Shown here: positions 1-11,823 of the stretch, in pieces
Position numbering within the stretch: the first letter of the stretch is position 1
How the letters are laid out: every line of letters starts with the position of its first letter
NCBI GenBank assembly: GCA_950295325.1
Contig: OX485807.1
Location: 8,829,001 to 8,893,000, forward strand
Source: Polytrichum commune
Taxonomy: Eukaryota > Streptophyta > Polytrichopsida > Polytrichales > Polytrichaceae
DNA: 64,000 bases
Direction: 5' to 3'
The notes under the pieces: model-generated
What the model was told of the DNA's origin: nothing
What the model saw: only the letters and a program-made list of their open reading frames with translations
Database searches by the model: none
Made by a program: the position numbers and the translations under genes

Positions 1-159
1 TGTTCCCCCAAAGCCCCATGGAGACCAAATATGCAATGAGTATCAAAAACAAATCACATGATGTACAGGTCACAGCTCTATTCCCTTGCAAATCATGACT
101 TGGAAATTATCACAACCTTCCAGTAAAGTTCCAAACATTAAGATGTGGAGTGAAAGTAC

Positions 160-2967
160 CTTCATCATACCACCATAATTCGCGACAAAGAATGAGTACC
201 TGCAAATTGTTGACAATTTCACATGAGTCCTCTGTCATACATCTATGCAGATGGACGTAGGAAAAGAAAAAAAGAGAGCTACATACACTTTCTTCTTTGA
301 GAGATCCACCTCTCTTTGTAAATTCATCTTCCGGGTGTCCTTTCATTGGATAAGCTACTCCAAGCACCGATAAAGATGTTAAAAAAGAGGTGACAATAAT
401 GTGGTGCAAACTCACATTCCAGTGCCTTTTCGATCGACAGCACACACAGATCGTCCAGCACACATATTTGATTCATCCATGTTACGGGGTACAGAAAAGA
501 GGTCCAACCACCTGTCAAAGATTCATTACATCATGATCTTTAATTCTCCTCAATCCTGCAGTCATCTGGTTTCAGGTTCTCCCCGAACCTGTCCAACTGT
601 AAACTTGAGAGGTCAAACTTCAATTGCAACTTAAGCTTGGTTCAAAACTTACTTTCCATCCTGGAAAGTAAATAATCGATCTGTGACCTTCTTCCGTCCA
701 AGAAAGGTGTCTGTGTTCAAGACATACAACTGCAACACAGATGAAGTCCACACCGTTAATGGGACATTTCTGCTTTTGACAGAACATAACGTCAACGATG
801 TCATTTACATTTTAGAAATCTTGATTACATGTAAACAAGGATATAAATAGATAAAGGCCACACATGTATTGAGTGAAGTTTGGAGCTCGGGGGGGGCAGT
901 GTGTTAAAAAGTTAAGGATATAGGTGAAAACAACCACTATTTTATAGGGGGGTATTACTTTCAATTCTCTTCTTTTTTTCACATGCTATCATTATGTAAA
1001 TTTCTACTTTGGGTTAATAGAAAAATGGCTTGCATTACTTATAATTCCAAATTACCTATTATTCCATACCCTATAGTACTTTAAAGATGTCCAGTGCCAT
1101 TTTTGATACCCTATATTATGCTTAAGCCCAATTATAATTTTTTGCTCCCATGTTTTTAAAATACCCTATCATTTGTTCGCACGTATATTGCTACTCTAAC
1201 CAATGACTACCCCCCCCCCCAGGTTTAGAGTCCTTATAGAGAGAAAATGGTCTCCATTGGGACCGCCTAATGGATTTGAATGGAGGTGGTTTCACAGAAT
1301 ATACAACATGACCTTCAATTTGTGTAAAGTGAAGCCAATTATGGATTATTTTCAGAGGCTGCTACTCCACATACATGTTCTTGCTGTTAAAAGGTATACA
1401 AGTACACAAGTCTGATTTATTAGGTCATGAGAGGAAATGTAATTTACTTTCTATGTTAAGCAACAATAATGAAGAACTAGGCAGGTGATGCTTCACATCA
1501 AAGTAAGACACAGAATTCTCTTCTTACCTCTTCGCGGCCATCACCGTCAAAATCCCCAGCTGCAACACCAATGGACTTGGTCTCTGGATCTTGTAAGAGA
1601 GTTCCCTTGGCAATATCTACCAATTCATTGCCATTCCACTGCCAGTTTCATACAGAAATATGTAGTCAAGACAGCAAATGAAGGCTACTCATCACAAGTT
1701 GAGTTATCTTGCTAAACCCAAATCGTGGTCAATAGAATATATCCTTTGACAGGAATGCAAAATTTTCTCAGCGTGAGAAAAAATTAGCAAGTTCACCTTC
1801 AGAAGCTGATTCTGGAATCCAAAGCCACAGACGAAGAGCTCCAACTCGCCATCTCCATCCAAATCCGCCACACACACACCATAATTCAACTGCAGAGAGG
1901 ATATCAAAATTTCAAAACTAAGCAATAATATGAATCATGTGAGTTCATACCCAACTTCCGCAAAAATAACATTCAATTTAGGGAATTGGGCTTGAGGGCC
2001 AGGAGACAGGACCAAATTGGCAAGTATGAACACAAACAACCCTTGAAAGTGTTTAGCTCATCAGGGAAATTGGCAGACGAAAGTCATTATTCAAATATAT
2101 CTCCACAAGATACCCAAACCGACCTTTAAAAAAATTCCAATCAACGTATAGAGACTCCATTGCCCTAAATAACCTCCACCCAGAATAGTAGTCTGACTTC
2201 ACTGATTCCAATTTCCAGAATACCTAGCTAAAATGCTTGAAAATCTCCTTGAGAACCTACATTCATGTTCGATTGGTCCTAGTAGATTCCGAGGGACAGA
2301 CACTTCAATACCGATGATGCATTGGCGTACTCTAGAAGGTACTCTTGGTTTTCACTATGAAGTTTATCTAGAAATGTTTATCAAGCTCCCAACCCAAAAT
2401 TTGGATGCCAATTCTAAAACCTCATAACTCGGTCATCTTATACTGGGATGACAATGTTATTAAAAGGATCCTGATGTTAAGAATGAAATGAGATGAGATG
2501 AGATAACATTACCCGTGGAGGATTGTCGGCCAGAACATGAGATGCGTCTGTAAACATGACTTGCTTCAACACCGGTACTTGTGGCCCACTTTTATTCTCC
2601 GTGCTCCCTGTGCTCACACTCTGGCCTGTTGTCTCATTCCGAATCACCCTGACTGCCGTCCAAGATGGCCTTACTTTCCTTGAAACTTCTGCATCCACAA
2701 CACAACCTTAGATGCACAACAAACCAGAGAAATCCGTTGACAGCAAAACATATTGAAGGATAGAAATGCAAACTCCGTTCTGCTTGAATGTAGCTATTCT
2801 GTAAGAGAGGGAAGGATTCAAATGGAAACTCCACTGGCAAATTAAGCTTCTGCAGCTTAGAAATATTTTCCAAAGATGAAATTAGAGTGACGGAGACGAT
2901 GGTTACCACCAAGTGCGGTGAAAGAGCGGGTTAGAATCCGGGGCAGATGCGTGGCTGCCATGGCCAT
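160..2967 (-). CDS. CRTAC1-like FG-GAP/VCBS-repeat protein, 5' and middle exons (3' end off the window)
   Basis: Seven exons read on the minus strand: 2967-2907, 2688-2513, 1889-1797, 1638-1528, 729-653, 511-416 and 199-160. Intron phases agree throughout, giving 218 codons before the left edge. The product has two calcium-binding-type FG-GAP/VCBS loops, ADLDGDGELELFVCGFGF and GDFDGDGREELYVLNTDTF, then DGKWLDLFSVP, AGRSVCAVDRKGTGMYSFF and VANYGGMMK. From family knowledge this order matches the beta-propeller of CRTAC1/ASPIC-UnbV proteins, which are usually secreted or surface proteins. The C-terminal part lies outside the window. Most splice sites are strong (AAA|GTAAGT at 653, AAT|GTGAGT at 416). 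The first exon is the weakest call: it rests on the only in-frame ATG (2967, with a second at 2961) and a matching phase. It would give an Arg/Ser/Thr-rich, acid-free start (MAMAATHLPRILTRSFTALG) that looks more like an organelle presequence than a signal peptide. Molecular function is unknown. Confidence 0.8.
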
Positions 2968-4817
2968 ATGTTACTTACAAAAGACTGATCATGAAGGGGA
3001 GAGCTGCCAAAAGCCCTTTCTATTTCCTTCCTCCCCCTTGAGGTCCCCAAGTGGAAGCCAAGTGTTGGGACCTCGCTTGGGATAGGCTTATCTGCATTAC
3101 CTTTCAAGACCTCAAACACCTGAATAAATCCAGCATGCCAACATGTGTCATAAGGCCCTGGCACATGAAATGAAATTGATCTTGAAGTCCGGGAAGCCGA
3201 AAAGGTTAATGGGATTAAAAGTACATCAAGATGGTTTCAAACTACATCAAATATGATATTTAGTGTCATATGGTATTTAATGTCACTATGGTAACTTTTT
3301 GGATGACTCCTGTTATGAATAAGTGAACAAATATTGACATGAAGGATGGATGAGTTCATCCTTTGGCCAAAACCCTACCCTCTCTTGTCAGCAACTTGTG
3401 ATGAAATATTGTCATGGATGATTGAAATCCGGATGAAAAATCACTTGGTAAGTGAGAGTAATTGCAACTGTAAATTTGGGAACCAAACACACTACCTAAG
3501 GATGTGGGTTTTATTCAATTTGTTTGTTTGTTATGTTTTATTCGATTTTCTTTTTTCTTTATGTCGTCATCAGGGACAACAAAATCATATGTCTATAATG
3601 GGTGAAAACATAAAAAATAAATGAAGCTAGCATGTTCATTGTCAATATTTTAGGGGACTTTTTGCACATCTATCTTTACTTCAAAATTTATTAGCCTTTT
3701 TGAATAAGCATACTAGAGAAAATGATACCTCTCCCTTGTGTGTATTATGTACTGCTAAAGATCATTGGTCACAAAAATAGTGTCAACCCCGTGCAAAGGG
3801 TGAAGTATATCACATATGACATTTAGTGTCACTTACTATTTGGAATTACGCAAGGCTATATATATACTGCATATCTCATATTTGACCAACAAATGTCGAA
3901 TTGGTGTTTGGACATCGAAGAACATCAACAACTTTACTTGGTAAAAAAATTACATCAATAATAAAAATATATAACATTGTGTAAATCCAAATAATAAGTG
4001 ACACCAAATACCATTTTTAGTATAGTTTTACATCCAATGCCATTGTCCTCTCAAAATGTGACCATGAAAGCTTCATAAACAAACATTCTATTCACTCTAG
4101 CTTCCTCAGAAGACCGAAGTTCTATATATATATAGATATAGATAGATATGAATGAAAGATGTCCAACGTAAGTCTCATAATCTTTAATGATTGTCGTGAA
4201 ATGATTTTTGAGTCACTTAAAGTTGGTCTTGGGCAAAAGCTCATAAAAAGAGCATTTGAAAGCCTAGTGCCTCTGTTTTGGTAGGTGCACCTTGCAGTCT
4301 TTGGCACGAGGCCTAAAGAATCTAAAGGGGGGAATAGGATGAAGAAAGAAAGTGAGGCCAATTACTGCTTATCATCCAAGTACATCGTGTTCATCCAACA
4401 TAAAAGCTTTGAAATAGCATGCACTCCCGAGGTTACTTTTGTTTTAGTTTATTTGATATTGAAATCAGTTTCAAATATTTTGGATCAATTATATAGTTGT
4501 GTATAATACAGTTGCCTTTGTGAATATGTTGCTTCTTTACCCATGCAAATCCCCTCGGGTCAAAGTCAAAATCAATTCAAAAAAATTATAACTTTGTTTG
4601 TTCAATTTGATAGCATCCACAGTAAATAAATAAATCTTGTATTTTTTATTTTGATAATAAATATTCTAAATAGTGTGGATTGTTGATAAATAAACATGGG
4701 ACAATCTAGATGCACATATCGTTTGTCATGGAAGTCTCTTGAAACGAATTGACTACAAACATTTAAGAAGTCAAATATATATCTTGGATGGATGAGAAAT
4801 ACACTAAATTGTCTCAA
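2968..4817. other. Intergenic, no gene seen
   Basis: AT-rich sequence upstream of the CRTAC1-like gene. Open frames here are short, lack splice context and show no recognisable domain. The promoter of the minus-strand gene should lie just above 2967, but I see no clear TATA element. Confidence 0.5.
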
Positions 4818-4825
4818 TGTTGTGG

Positions 4826-5239
4826 CATGGGGAGATCACTCCATTGTCAAGTTGAACACCACGTGCGAACAAAGTTTGCTACCCCTATATTACATGTCAT
4901 ACATAATTTTAAAATTGATGATATTTTTTCTACATATACATAAATATTGATAGTATATTTTTTTGAAATTATTAGTCAACTTCATTTTTGTAGTATATGT
5001 TTTAGTTCAATTCTACGTCATTCTAGTTAGAAACGGTATGTTTTATAAATAAATAAAATTCATAAATTTTGATTATAAATTTTTTTACTATGTAATAGGT
5101 ACCGTATATATCTACTCATGAAAAAAATTGATACAATTTTGACCCATTTTGGTGATGCTTTATGTAAAAAGTAGGATTTTTTACATGTAAAGTGTTCGCA
5201 CGTGGTTGTTCAACTTTACAATGGAGTGACCTCCCCATG
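4826..5239. mobile_element. Short TIR transposon, copy 1 (hAT-like, non-autonomous)
   Basis: A 414-bp AT-rich element bounded by inverted repeats of about 45 bp, starting CATGGGGAGATCACTCCATT and ending in the complement. The 8-bp direct repeat TGTTGTGG flanks it exactly (4818-4825 and 5240-5247). It has no coding capacity. An 8-bp duplication fits the hAT superfamily, although the long TIR is unusual for hAT. Copy 2 is at 9616-10017. Confidence 0.85.
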
Positions 5240-5247
5240 TGTTGTGG

Positions 5248-6900
5248 GCCATAGTTTTTCTCTAAAGCCCGTGCTAATTCTCTTAATGAGAATTAATGTT
5301 ACCACATTATTTTCCAGCCCATGCTAAATTACTAGTAACTAGTAGAAAATTAGCGCGGGTCACATTAATTGTTGTTAAAGAATTTAAAGCATGTGATTCT
5401 TTTTTGTGCTATTTTTTCCCTTTAACTAATTTAATGTGTTGGTGGTGAAGACTTAGGGGAAGACCTGGGGTCTTGGACCCATGTTAATTCCACCTTGACT
5501 AGAAAATTAATTTGGCCCATGCTAATTATTTTCACGCTAATTTTCCACCCACACTAATAGGACTATTTAGTGTACATTCGTATGCGACGGTTTCCTCTTT
5601 GCCAAGGGTATTAAGTGAGCTTTAATTACATGTCTAATCTATTATACATGAAGGGGTGGTGTTTTTTGTCTGCGACAGGGAAATGGTTCGAGCCATGAAA
5701 AAAGGCCCACCCCTCCCATACCTATAGGCAATGAACAGGAAGAACCAACATGTAGTTACAAATGAACTGGTTCAGTTGAAGAAATAACCTTTTGAAGTTC
5801 AAGACTTTTAGGAAAATTACCAATCCTTTTAAGAGGACTCTATGAAATATACCTCAATTCAATAAAGGAAAACAAGAAGATTACAACATGTGATTGGTTG
5901 GCCTTGGAAACACCACTAGGATATCGACCAATTATGCATGCCCAAAAATCTCCATGGACACTGGATATGGGACATGTGGATAACTTCAATGAAGGAGAGC
6001 TTCTATATTCATTAAGACTTAACTGGATAAACTAAGGCTTGATTGGAGTTATTGCCGGAAGATGGAGTGTTTGAAACTTTGTGTTGAGTTACACTCAAAA
6101 CTTATGGCTCCGAAATTTATGGTATTTAGTGTCACTTTGTATCTGGGATTACACATTGTTATAAGTTCTTACGATAGGTTTCGTTGTGTATCTACAAAGA
6201 TTATAGGTTGTATGGACATTATATAACATAAATGACTTTTACTTGGTAAGAACTGACCTTCTAAGTCAAAGGTTGTCGTATTGTGTAACTTCAAAGAGTA
6301 AGTGTCACTAAATACCATGAACAATGTAGCCTAATAGTATTCAACCGCATCACGTAGTTTTGGGGGTAAGGGTTCACAACACACAAGGTAGAAGCACCCA
6401 AATCCCAACACTAACTTCTTTTTTTCACGGTGGGCAACTACTTATTTCAACAAGAACATCAATTGCATTATTCTAAAGACTACAAAGGTAGCTGGGGTAC
6501 TCAAGAAAAAATGTTGATGATCACTGTCCACTTTAAGGGGGCCTATGCCACTTGGAAAGGTTAAGTGAGGTTCGTGAGGTTCATGGACTAACCTAACATA
6601 ATCAACATCAAGAACAACGAGATTGGCCCACTTTCATAATTGTCTTCACTGGAGCTTTATTCTCAAAAAAAGATTCAAAATATAATTGACAACGATTAAT
6701 GTAAGACGAAAAATTCATTGTTTTTTTAGAATTTTGTTGTTGTTGAATGATATAGTCACCGAGTCGGTGTCCGGCACGGGTCATCACTAGTAGCTATATA
6801 TGTGGGGGCAAGGCCAATGATGTCTTACGAACATACACTCTATTCACTCCAACCTCCTTACGGAGACCAGAGTTCTTCTTCTTCTATATATGTGGAGAGG
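5248..6900. other. Intergenic, AT-rich, with a recurring 'gcccatgctaatt' motif
   Basis: No gene is seen. Between about 5265 and 5560 variants of GCCCATGCTAATT and its complement recur several times, some as small palindromes (for example AATTCTCTTAATGAGAATT near 5278). This probably marks a decayed inverted-repeat element that I cannot delimit. Confidence 0.4.
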
Positions 6901-6936
6901 ATACATAGGTTTAGAGTCACATGCAAGTCACATTGA

Positions 6937-7195
6937 TTGACTAAATCGGAGAGGTTCCAACAAAGATGTTATGTTCAAACATATTACTTTTCACAAAAGA
7001 CCCAAAATATCGACAACATATTAGAGTTATCCTTTAACTCAACCGGAGTTTTAGTAGGGAGTTGGTTGTTTCGCATGCATAACTTTCCATGTTCGGTAAG
7101 TTGTGGGTGCATGCTTGGAGTCAATGTGGAGGTTTGAACGAAGGACATTCCATATTAGTTCATTGGGTACCAAACTCATTTTGGCGTCTCATTTT
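6937..7195. repeat. One arm of a dispersed inverted-repeat element
   Basis: The stretch containing GGGAGTTGGTTGTTTCGCAT, CATGCTTGGAG and TTCATTGGGTACCAAACTCA is clearly related to both arms of the palindromic element at about 63360-63665. The second arm is not found here; the LINE starting near 7172 follows directly. At 7172-7212 a 13-bp unit (TCTCATTTTGGCG) is repeated about three times. Confidence 0.55.
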
Positions 7196-9241
7196 GGCGT
7201 CTCATTTTGGCCGCCAAAGAGGATACACAAACAAGCACAATCCTAATAATTAATCACCAAGACTGGACACCACAAAAACTAACCCTCACCAAAGGGGCCG
7301 ATATCCACGTTATCTCCACTATACCACCCCACACCATACAATACAAACCCACACCTAAATGGCCGCAATATTACCAATATACGGAATCATCACTCACATC
7401 CATCATCTACATACACAACCAACTAACCCCAACAATGCACCAACAATTTCCAAACAACCTACATCAAATCCTAAAAAGAATAACCAACACCCACATAGAT
7501 ACCCACCCCCAACATGTACCACATTAAATTTTCCAAAGCATGGAAAACCGCCTCCAATGATAACACCCCCCCCCCCCCCAACAACAACAACTTAACACTA
7601 CCCCTACCCCCCGCATACAACCACATACACCCCCTCAAATACCACCCACAACACTATATATACACAGATGGGTCCTTCATCCCACCTTCCAAAAACTCCG
7701 AAGGACAAATAGTCGGCAACATCGCCGGCTCTGGGGTATACAACCCCAACAACAACATCCAAATAGCCGAGAGACTACCGGGCTATCCAAACATCCTAAG
7801 AGCCGAGCTCAATGCCATACTGATAGCCATAAAACTATACAAACCACTCAAATAGACACACACATATTCACAAATAGCCTCAATAGCATCTACCTACTAA
7901 ACAATCACATCCAACACCCCACATCCCAACATCACCACCCAGATAAATTACTCATAGCAGCCATCGTTCACCAAATATATTGGACCCCACACATGATACA
8001 CATACACAAAGTACGCGCGCACACGGGAATTAGTGGTAATGAAAAGGCGGACACACTGGCCAATGAAGGTACACTCAAAGACAAACCGGAAATAACGCCA
8101 CACATCCACATAGCGCACGCTACCCCCTATTGGCTAGCAACCTCCCCCACGGCTACACATGACGGAGCAATCTGCAACCTCCACACATTTATACTGAAAG
8201 ACCACGAAATCCGGGAAACCGCAATAGCCAAACAAAAATTCCCATATGTAGCCAAGTGGCTCTCAAACGAAGAAATCAATCAAAAGCTCTCTAACCATTT
8301 TTGGAAAAATGACAAAATACCCGACACACAAATCACTCAAACTCTAAAATTTAGATATGTCCAATACATGGGCAACCATAGGAAAAATATATTTTGGCCC
8401 CTTATATACCAAAACCCCAACTGCACACTATGTCGTATCAATGACAGGGACACATTGCCACACCTATTATCCACATGCGAACACCCATACTTAAAAGGCC
8501 TACGCATCGCAAGACACAACAAAGCAACCCACCTCATTTCCCAAACCTTACAAGCCAATAAAAACACCCGGTTCTTCACCTTGACCAACGCGGGTAACCT
8601 ACCCAACCAACCCCAAGACCAAACAATCCCCAACTGGCTCCTCCAATGTAGTTGTACACAAAGACCATGTCAATGTCAGGCCAAACTAAGACCAGACATA
8701 ATGTGCATCCTCAGAGCTCCCAACCAAACACAACCCCCAATACTACCCTCCCCATGCTACACCGTGTAATTCATCGATTCACCTATTATCACGATAGATT
8801 CCCCGAACAAGCCCGCACACACAAACACACCAAATATGACCCACTAATCACCACACTTAGAGCCAACGGATGGAAAACCAACCCCCTCATTACCATCACC
8901 GCCGGAGTAAGAGGAGCTATACACGAACTCTCTATCGAACAATTAACCAACTTAAAAATCCCCAAAGCCCACATCAAAACCCTCATGAAAAACATACATC
9001 AAAATGCCATCAAATACCTTACTTACCTGGTCCTCAATAAAAGGAAACTTGACAACAAACAAACACCTATTCACCCATCATAAGGTGGTAAGAACCTTGC
9101 ACAACGCCAGAGCCCACCTCCCATAGGAGGCATAACACCCCATATTGCATCTCAGATCCCGAGATCAATATAGGGTTAACGGGCTCACATTCACGCCGGT
9201 ACAAATTGTACAGGCGTTATTTTTTTTTTTTTTTTTTTCTA
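7172..9241 (+). mobile_element. Non-LTR retrotransposon (LINE), 5'-truncated, decayed
   Basis: Only the 3' part of ORF2 is left: a linker, an RNase H domain, a zf-RVT-like cysteine/histidine region and a conserved C-terminal domain, then about 150 bp of 3' UTR. The sense strand is strikingly A+C-rich and G-poor, unlike its surroundings. The 3' tail is a run of 19 T (9220-9238) rather than poly(A). The heptamer GGGTACC occurs at 7165-7171 and 9242-9248 and may be the target-site duplication. Frameshifts and stops make it inactive. A poly-C run (about 7566-7579) lies inside. Confidence 0.75.
7517..9083 (+). pseudogene. LINE ORF2 C-terminal half: RNase H plus C-terminal domain
   Basis: Three reading frames must be joined. 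Frame 1 (to 7855) has the RNase H start YTDGSFIPP, then GSGVYN and RAELNAILIAIKLYK (first Asp and the Glu of the active site). After a frameshift, IFTNSLNSIYLLNNHI follows; the usual third acidic residue (TDS) is Asn here. Frame 2 (to 8769) gives VRAHTGISGNEKADTLANEG, the RNase H end with its His and last Asp. It then has FRYVQYMGN and CTLCRINDRDTLPHLLSTCE, a zf-RVT-like Cys/His motif. A last shift near 8760 leads to FTYYHDRFPEQAR, LITITAGVRGAIHE and NAIKYLTYLVLNKRKLD, ending in TAA at 9083. Which LINE clade it belongs to I cannot tell. The changed active-site residue and shifts mean it is not functional. Confidence 0.75.
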
Positions 9242-9615
9242 GGGTACCTACTTATCCAGTTAAAAGCAAGTAAATCATGATCAAGTTGGACTGTAGAGAA
9301 CACATGTAGAATTTGTATTGGAGACTTTTGCAAATGATATTTATATCACAAAAGATATTAACTGTGAAGACAGGGTCTAGACTAAAACAAACAAGTGTCC
9401 AAACAACTCTTTCCACTTCCTCCAAAATTAGAATAGGAGCTCAAGAGCAACGAATATCAGACATTTGAATTACTGCTTTCGAATGCAAAGCAAAACACTG
9501 CAAAGGTGTAATTTCATGTCTACAAAAAGTGAACAATATCATGTATCTTGGGCCCACTGATGAGTCCTATAGGGTTATTGGAGAGGCCATCTACCCAATA
9601 TTCAACCTACATTAG

Positions 9616-10017
9616 CACGGGGAGGTCATTCCATTGTCAAGTTGAAAACCACGTGCGAACAAAGTTTGCTACCCCTATATTATATGCCATAGATAATTTT
9701 AAAACTATGATATTTTTTCTATATATACATATCCATTGATAATATATATTTTATGTATTTTTAGTCATCTCCCTTTTTTCTAGTAATTTTTTTAGTTTAA
9801 TTCTGCATCATTCTAGTTAGAAACGGTATGTTTTCTAGAAAAAAACAAATTATCGAATTTGGTTATAAATTTTTACTATGTAATAGATACCATGTGTATG
9901 TACTCATAAATTTTTTTTGATAAAAGTTTGACCCATTTTGTTGATGCAACTTAGAAAAAGTAGATTTTTTTTGTTCGCACGTGGTTTTCAACTTGACAAT
10001 GGAGTGACCTCCCCGTG
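9616..10017. mobile_element. Short TIR transposon, copy 2 (hAT-like, non-autonomous)
   Basis: A 402-bp element homologous to 4826-5239 along its whole length. It begins CACGGGGAGGTCATTCCATT and ends in the inverted complement. The flanking 8-mers TACATTAG (9608-9615) and TACATTAC (10018-10025) match at 7 of 8 positions, as expected for an aged target duplication. There is no coding capacity. Confidence 0.85.
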
Positions 10018-11823
10018 TACATTACTCATGCCAAGCTTCTCCTATGATTTACATGACATGTGTCAAACAACTCCCCTAAACTTCCCACATGTTGGATTGC
10101 TAAGAAGCCCAAATTTAACAAAACGTGGAATATGACAAATAGCATGAGAGTTGAAGTTTTGAATGCAAAGCTGCAAGCTTTTAAGTAACAGGATTTCAGA
10201 AGTTAGGACTTTCAATTGAAGGAAAACATTTGGTGTAGATAATGTGTGGGAATCCTACATTCTTACATTTAGAGTGGCCAAACACACTTTGGGAAAACAA
10301 CCAATACATGCGGTTTATGCCAATTATGTGTTTTCTCTTGTAGGTTGGTGACCAGTATCACCATGGCAACAAAAACACAATGAATTTCACAGGAGATTAA
10401 CCTTGAAAATTAAGCATTGAAACAAGCAGTCCACAAAATACAAAACCTGCACACCAACAAGCTTGATGATTCTCATGAAAGGTCAAATACAACCTTATTC
10501 AAAGACAGTATGTTATTAATAAAGGTTGGTTCCTTGAATATTGAAACATCTTTGATGCGTACAGAGGATGATATCCTTGTCCAATATACAGTTCGATAGA
10601 GCACAATGCTAAATTTACTCTGGAGTTCAGAGGGTCATGTTGTCAAATTCCTGTTAACAACCATGCTACCATCCAATCTCTTCTGGTAGAAGGTGCAGTG
10701 CCTTCCCTCAACTATGTTTGTGGTTCTCTGCAACCCTCCCCTTACATTAGAGGGGCATTTCTCTCTACATCCAGGTCAATCTCATAACTAATTAAGTAAA
10801 ATTTGAAACATGTCCAAATTTTGATAAATGTATAGTCCAGATTCCAAGAAAACAAAGATGTTTTGTTATTTACATGTTTTTAACTCTGTGTGAAACATGA
10901 ACCTTCAAAATTAGTAAGTGTTTCCCCAGTTTTTCAAGAATTCAAAATGATGTTTCATCCAAAGTCCAAAATCGAACTATTTAGACACCCAAGTTTTGAA
11001 ACTATGGGTACGGGATGGTTATGAGAGGATGAGCTTGGTGAGTGGAGTTCTTGATAAGTTTAATATGGCAACATTGGCAGGGGAAGTACTTGGTTTCCTT
11101 GTTGTACAATACTCCTAGTACATTTGCACTCACCTATATACCCATGATCTTGATCAAAACTATGGCACTCCAATATCTTTGGCTGCCTTGATAATAGGGT
11201 CAAATGAGTCTCACATTGTCGTGCATGTGATAATCATATTGCAACAACATGCAAATCCCTCCAGCATTTACAATGCTTTGTGATGACACCGTGCTGCAAC
11301 ATTCCTGTGCAAAAGAAACGATAGAAGTGAGGGTGTCAGACCATGACTGATGCAATGAATGCTCTATACCTCAAGAAGTGCTCACATCTCAATAGACATT
11401 TTTACATGATGATGCTAGCAACCTTCCACCAGCTTATAGTATCTGTAAATCCAGCCAATTATATAAAGTTTTGCATTAAAACAATGAGACTTATGATATG
11501 ATGAATTTTCAAAGATTTGGCTTCTATATTCAATATGAGAGGACCGAAGGTAATTTTTGTATCCCTTAAGAGTATGAGTGGGATCATTAATGGAGCCTCG
11601 CAAGTTCTCTTTTGTGATAGATCCCAGGAAACCCTTGAAATGGCTTGCCAACTCGACATAGCGAGGAACACGTAGTTAATGTTTGTCTCTTCTTGTGTTT
11701 GGCCGATGGTGACCATTTCAAGTTGGTCACCATGAAATAAACTTCTTCGAATTTGAGGTGGTGTATAACTCCACAGACACTAAAGATGAGATAGTGATGC
11801 TCACCTTCCGTGTAGACAGAAAC

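Noticed and set aside
2634-2912. 92-codon frame over the CRTAC1-like intron 1
   Set aside because: It has no ATG start, and the in-phase exon 2688-2513 uses another frame.
9220-9238. The T19 run as a Pol III terminator
   Set aside because: It follows the 3' UTR of a Pol II-type LINE with no A/B boxes upstream; a retrotransposon tail or chance flank is more likely.
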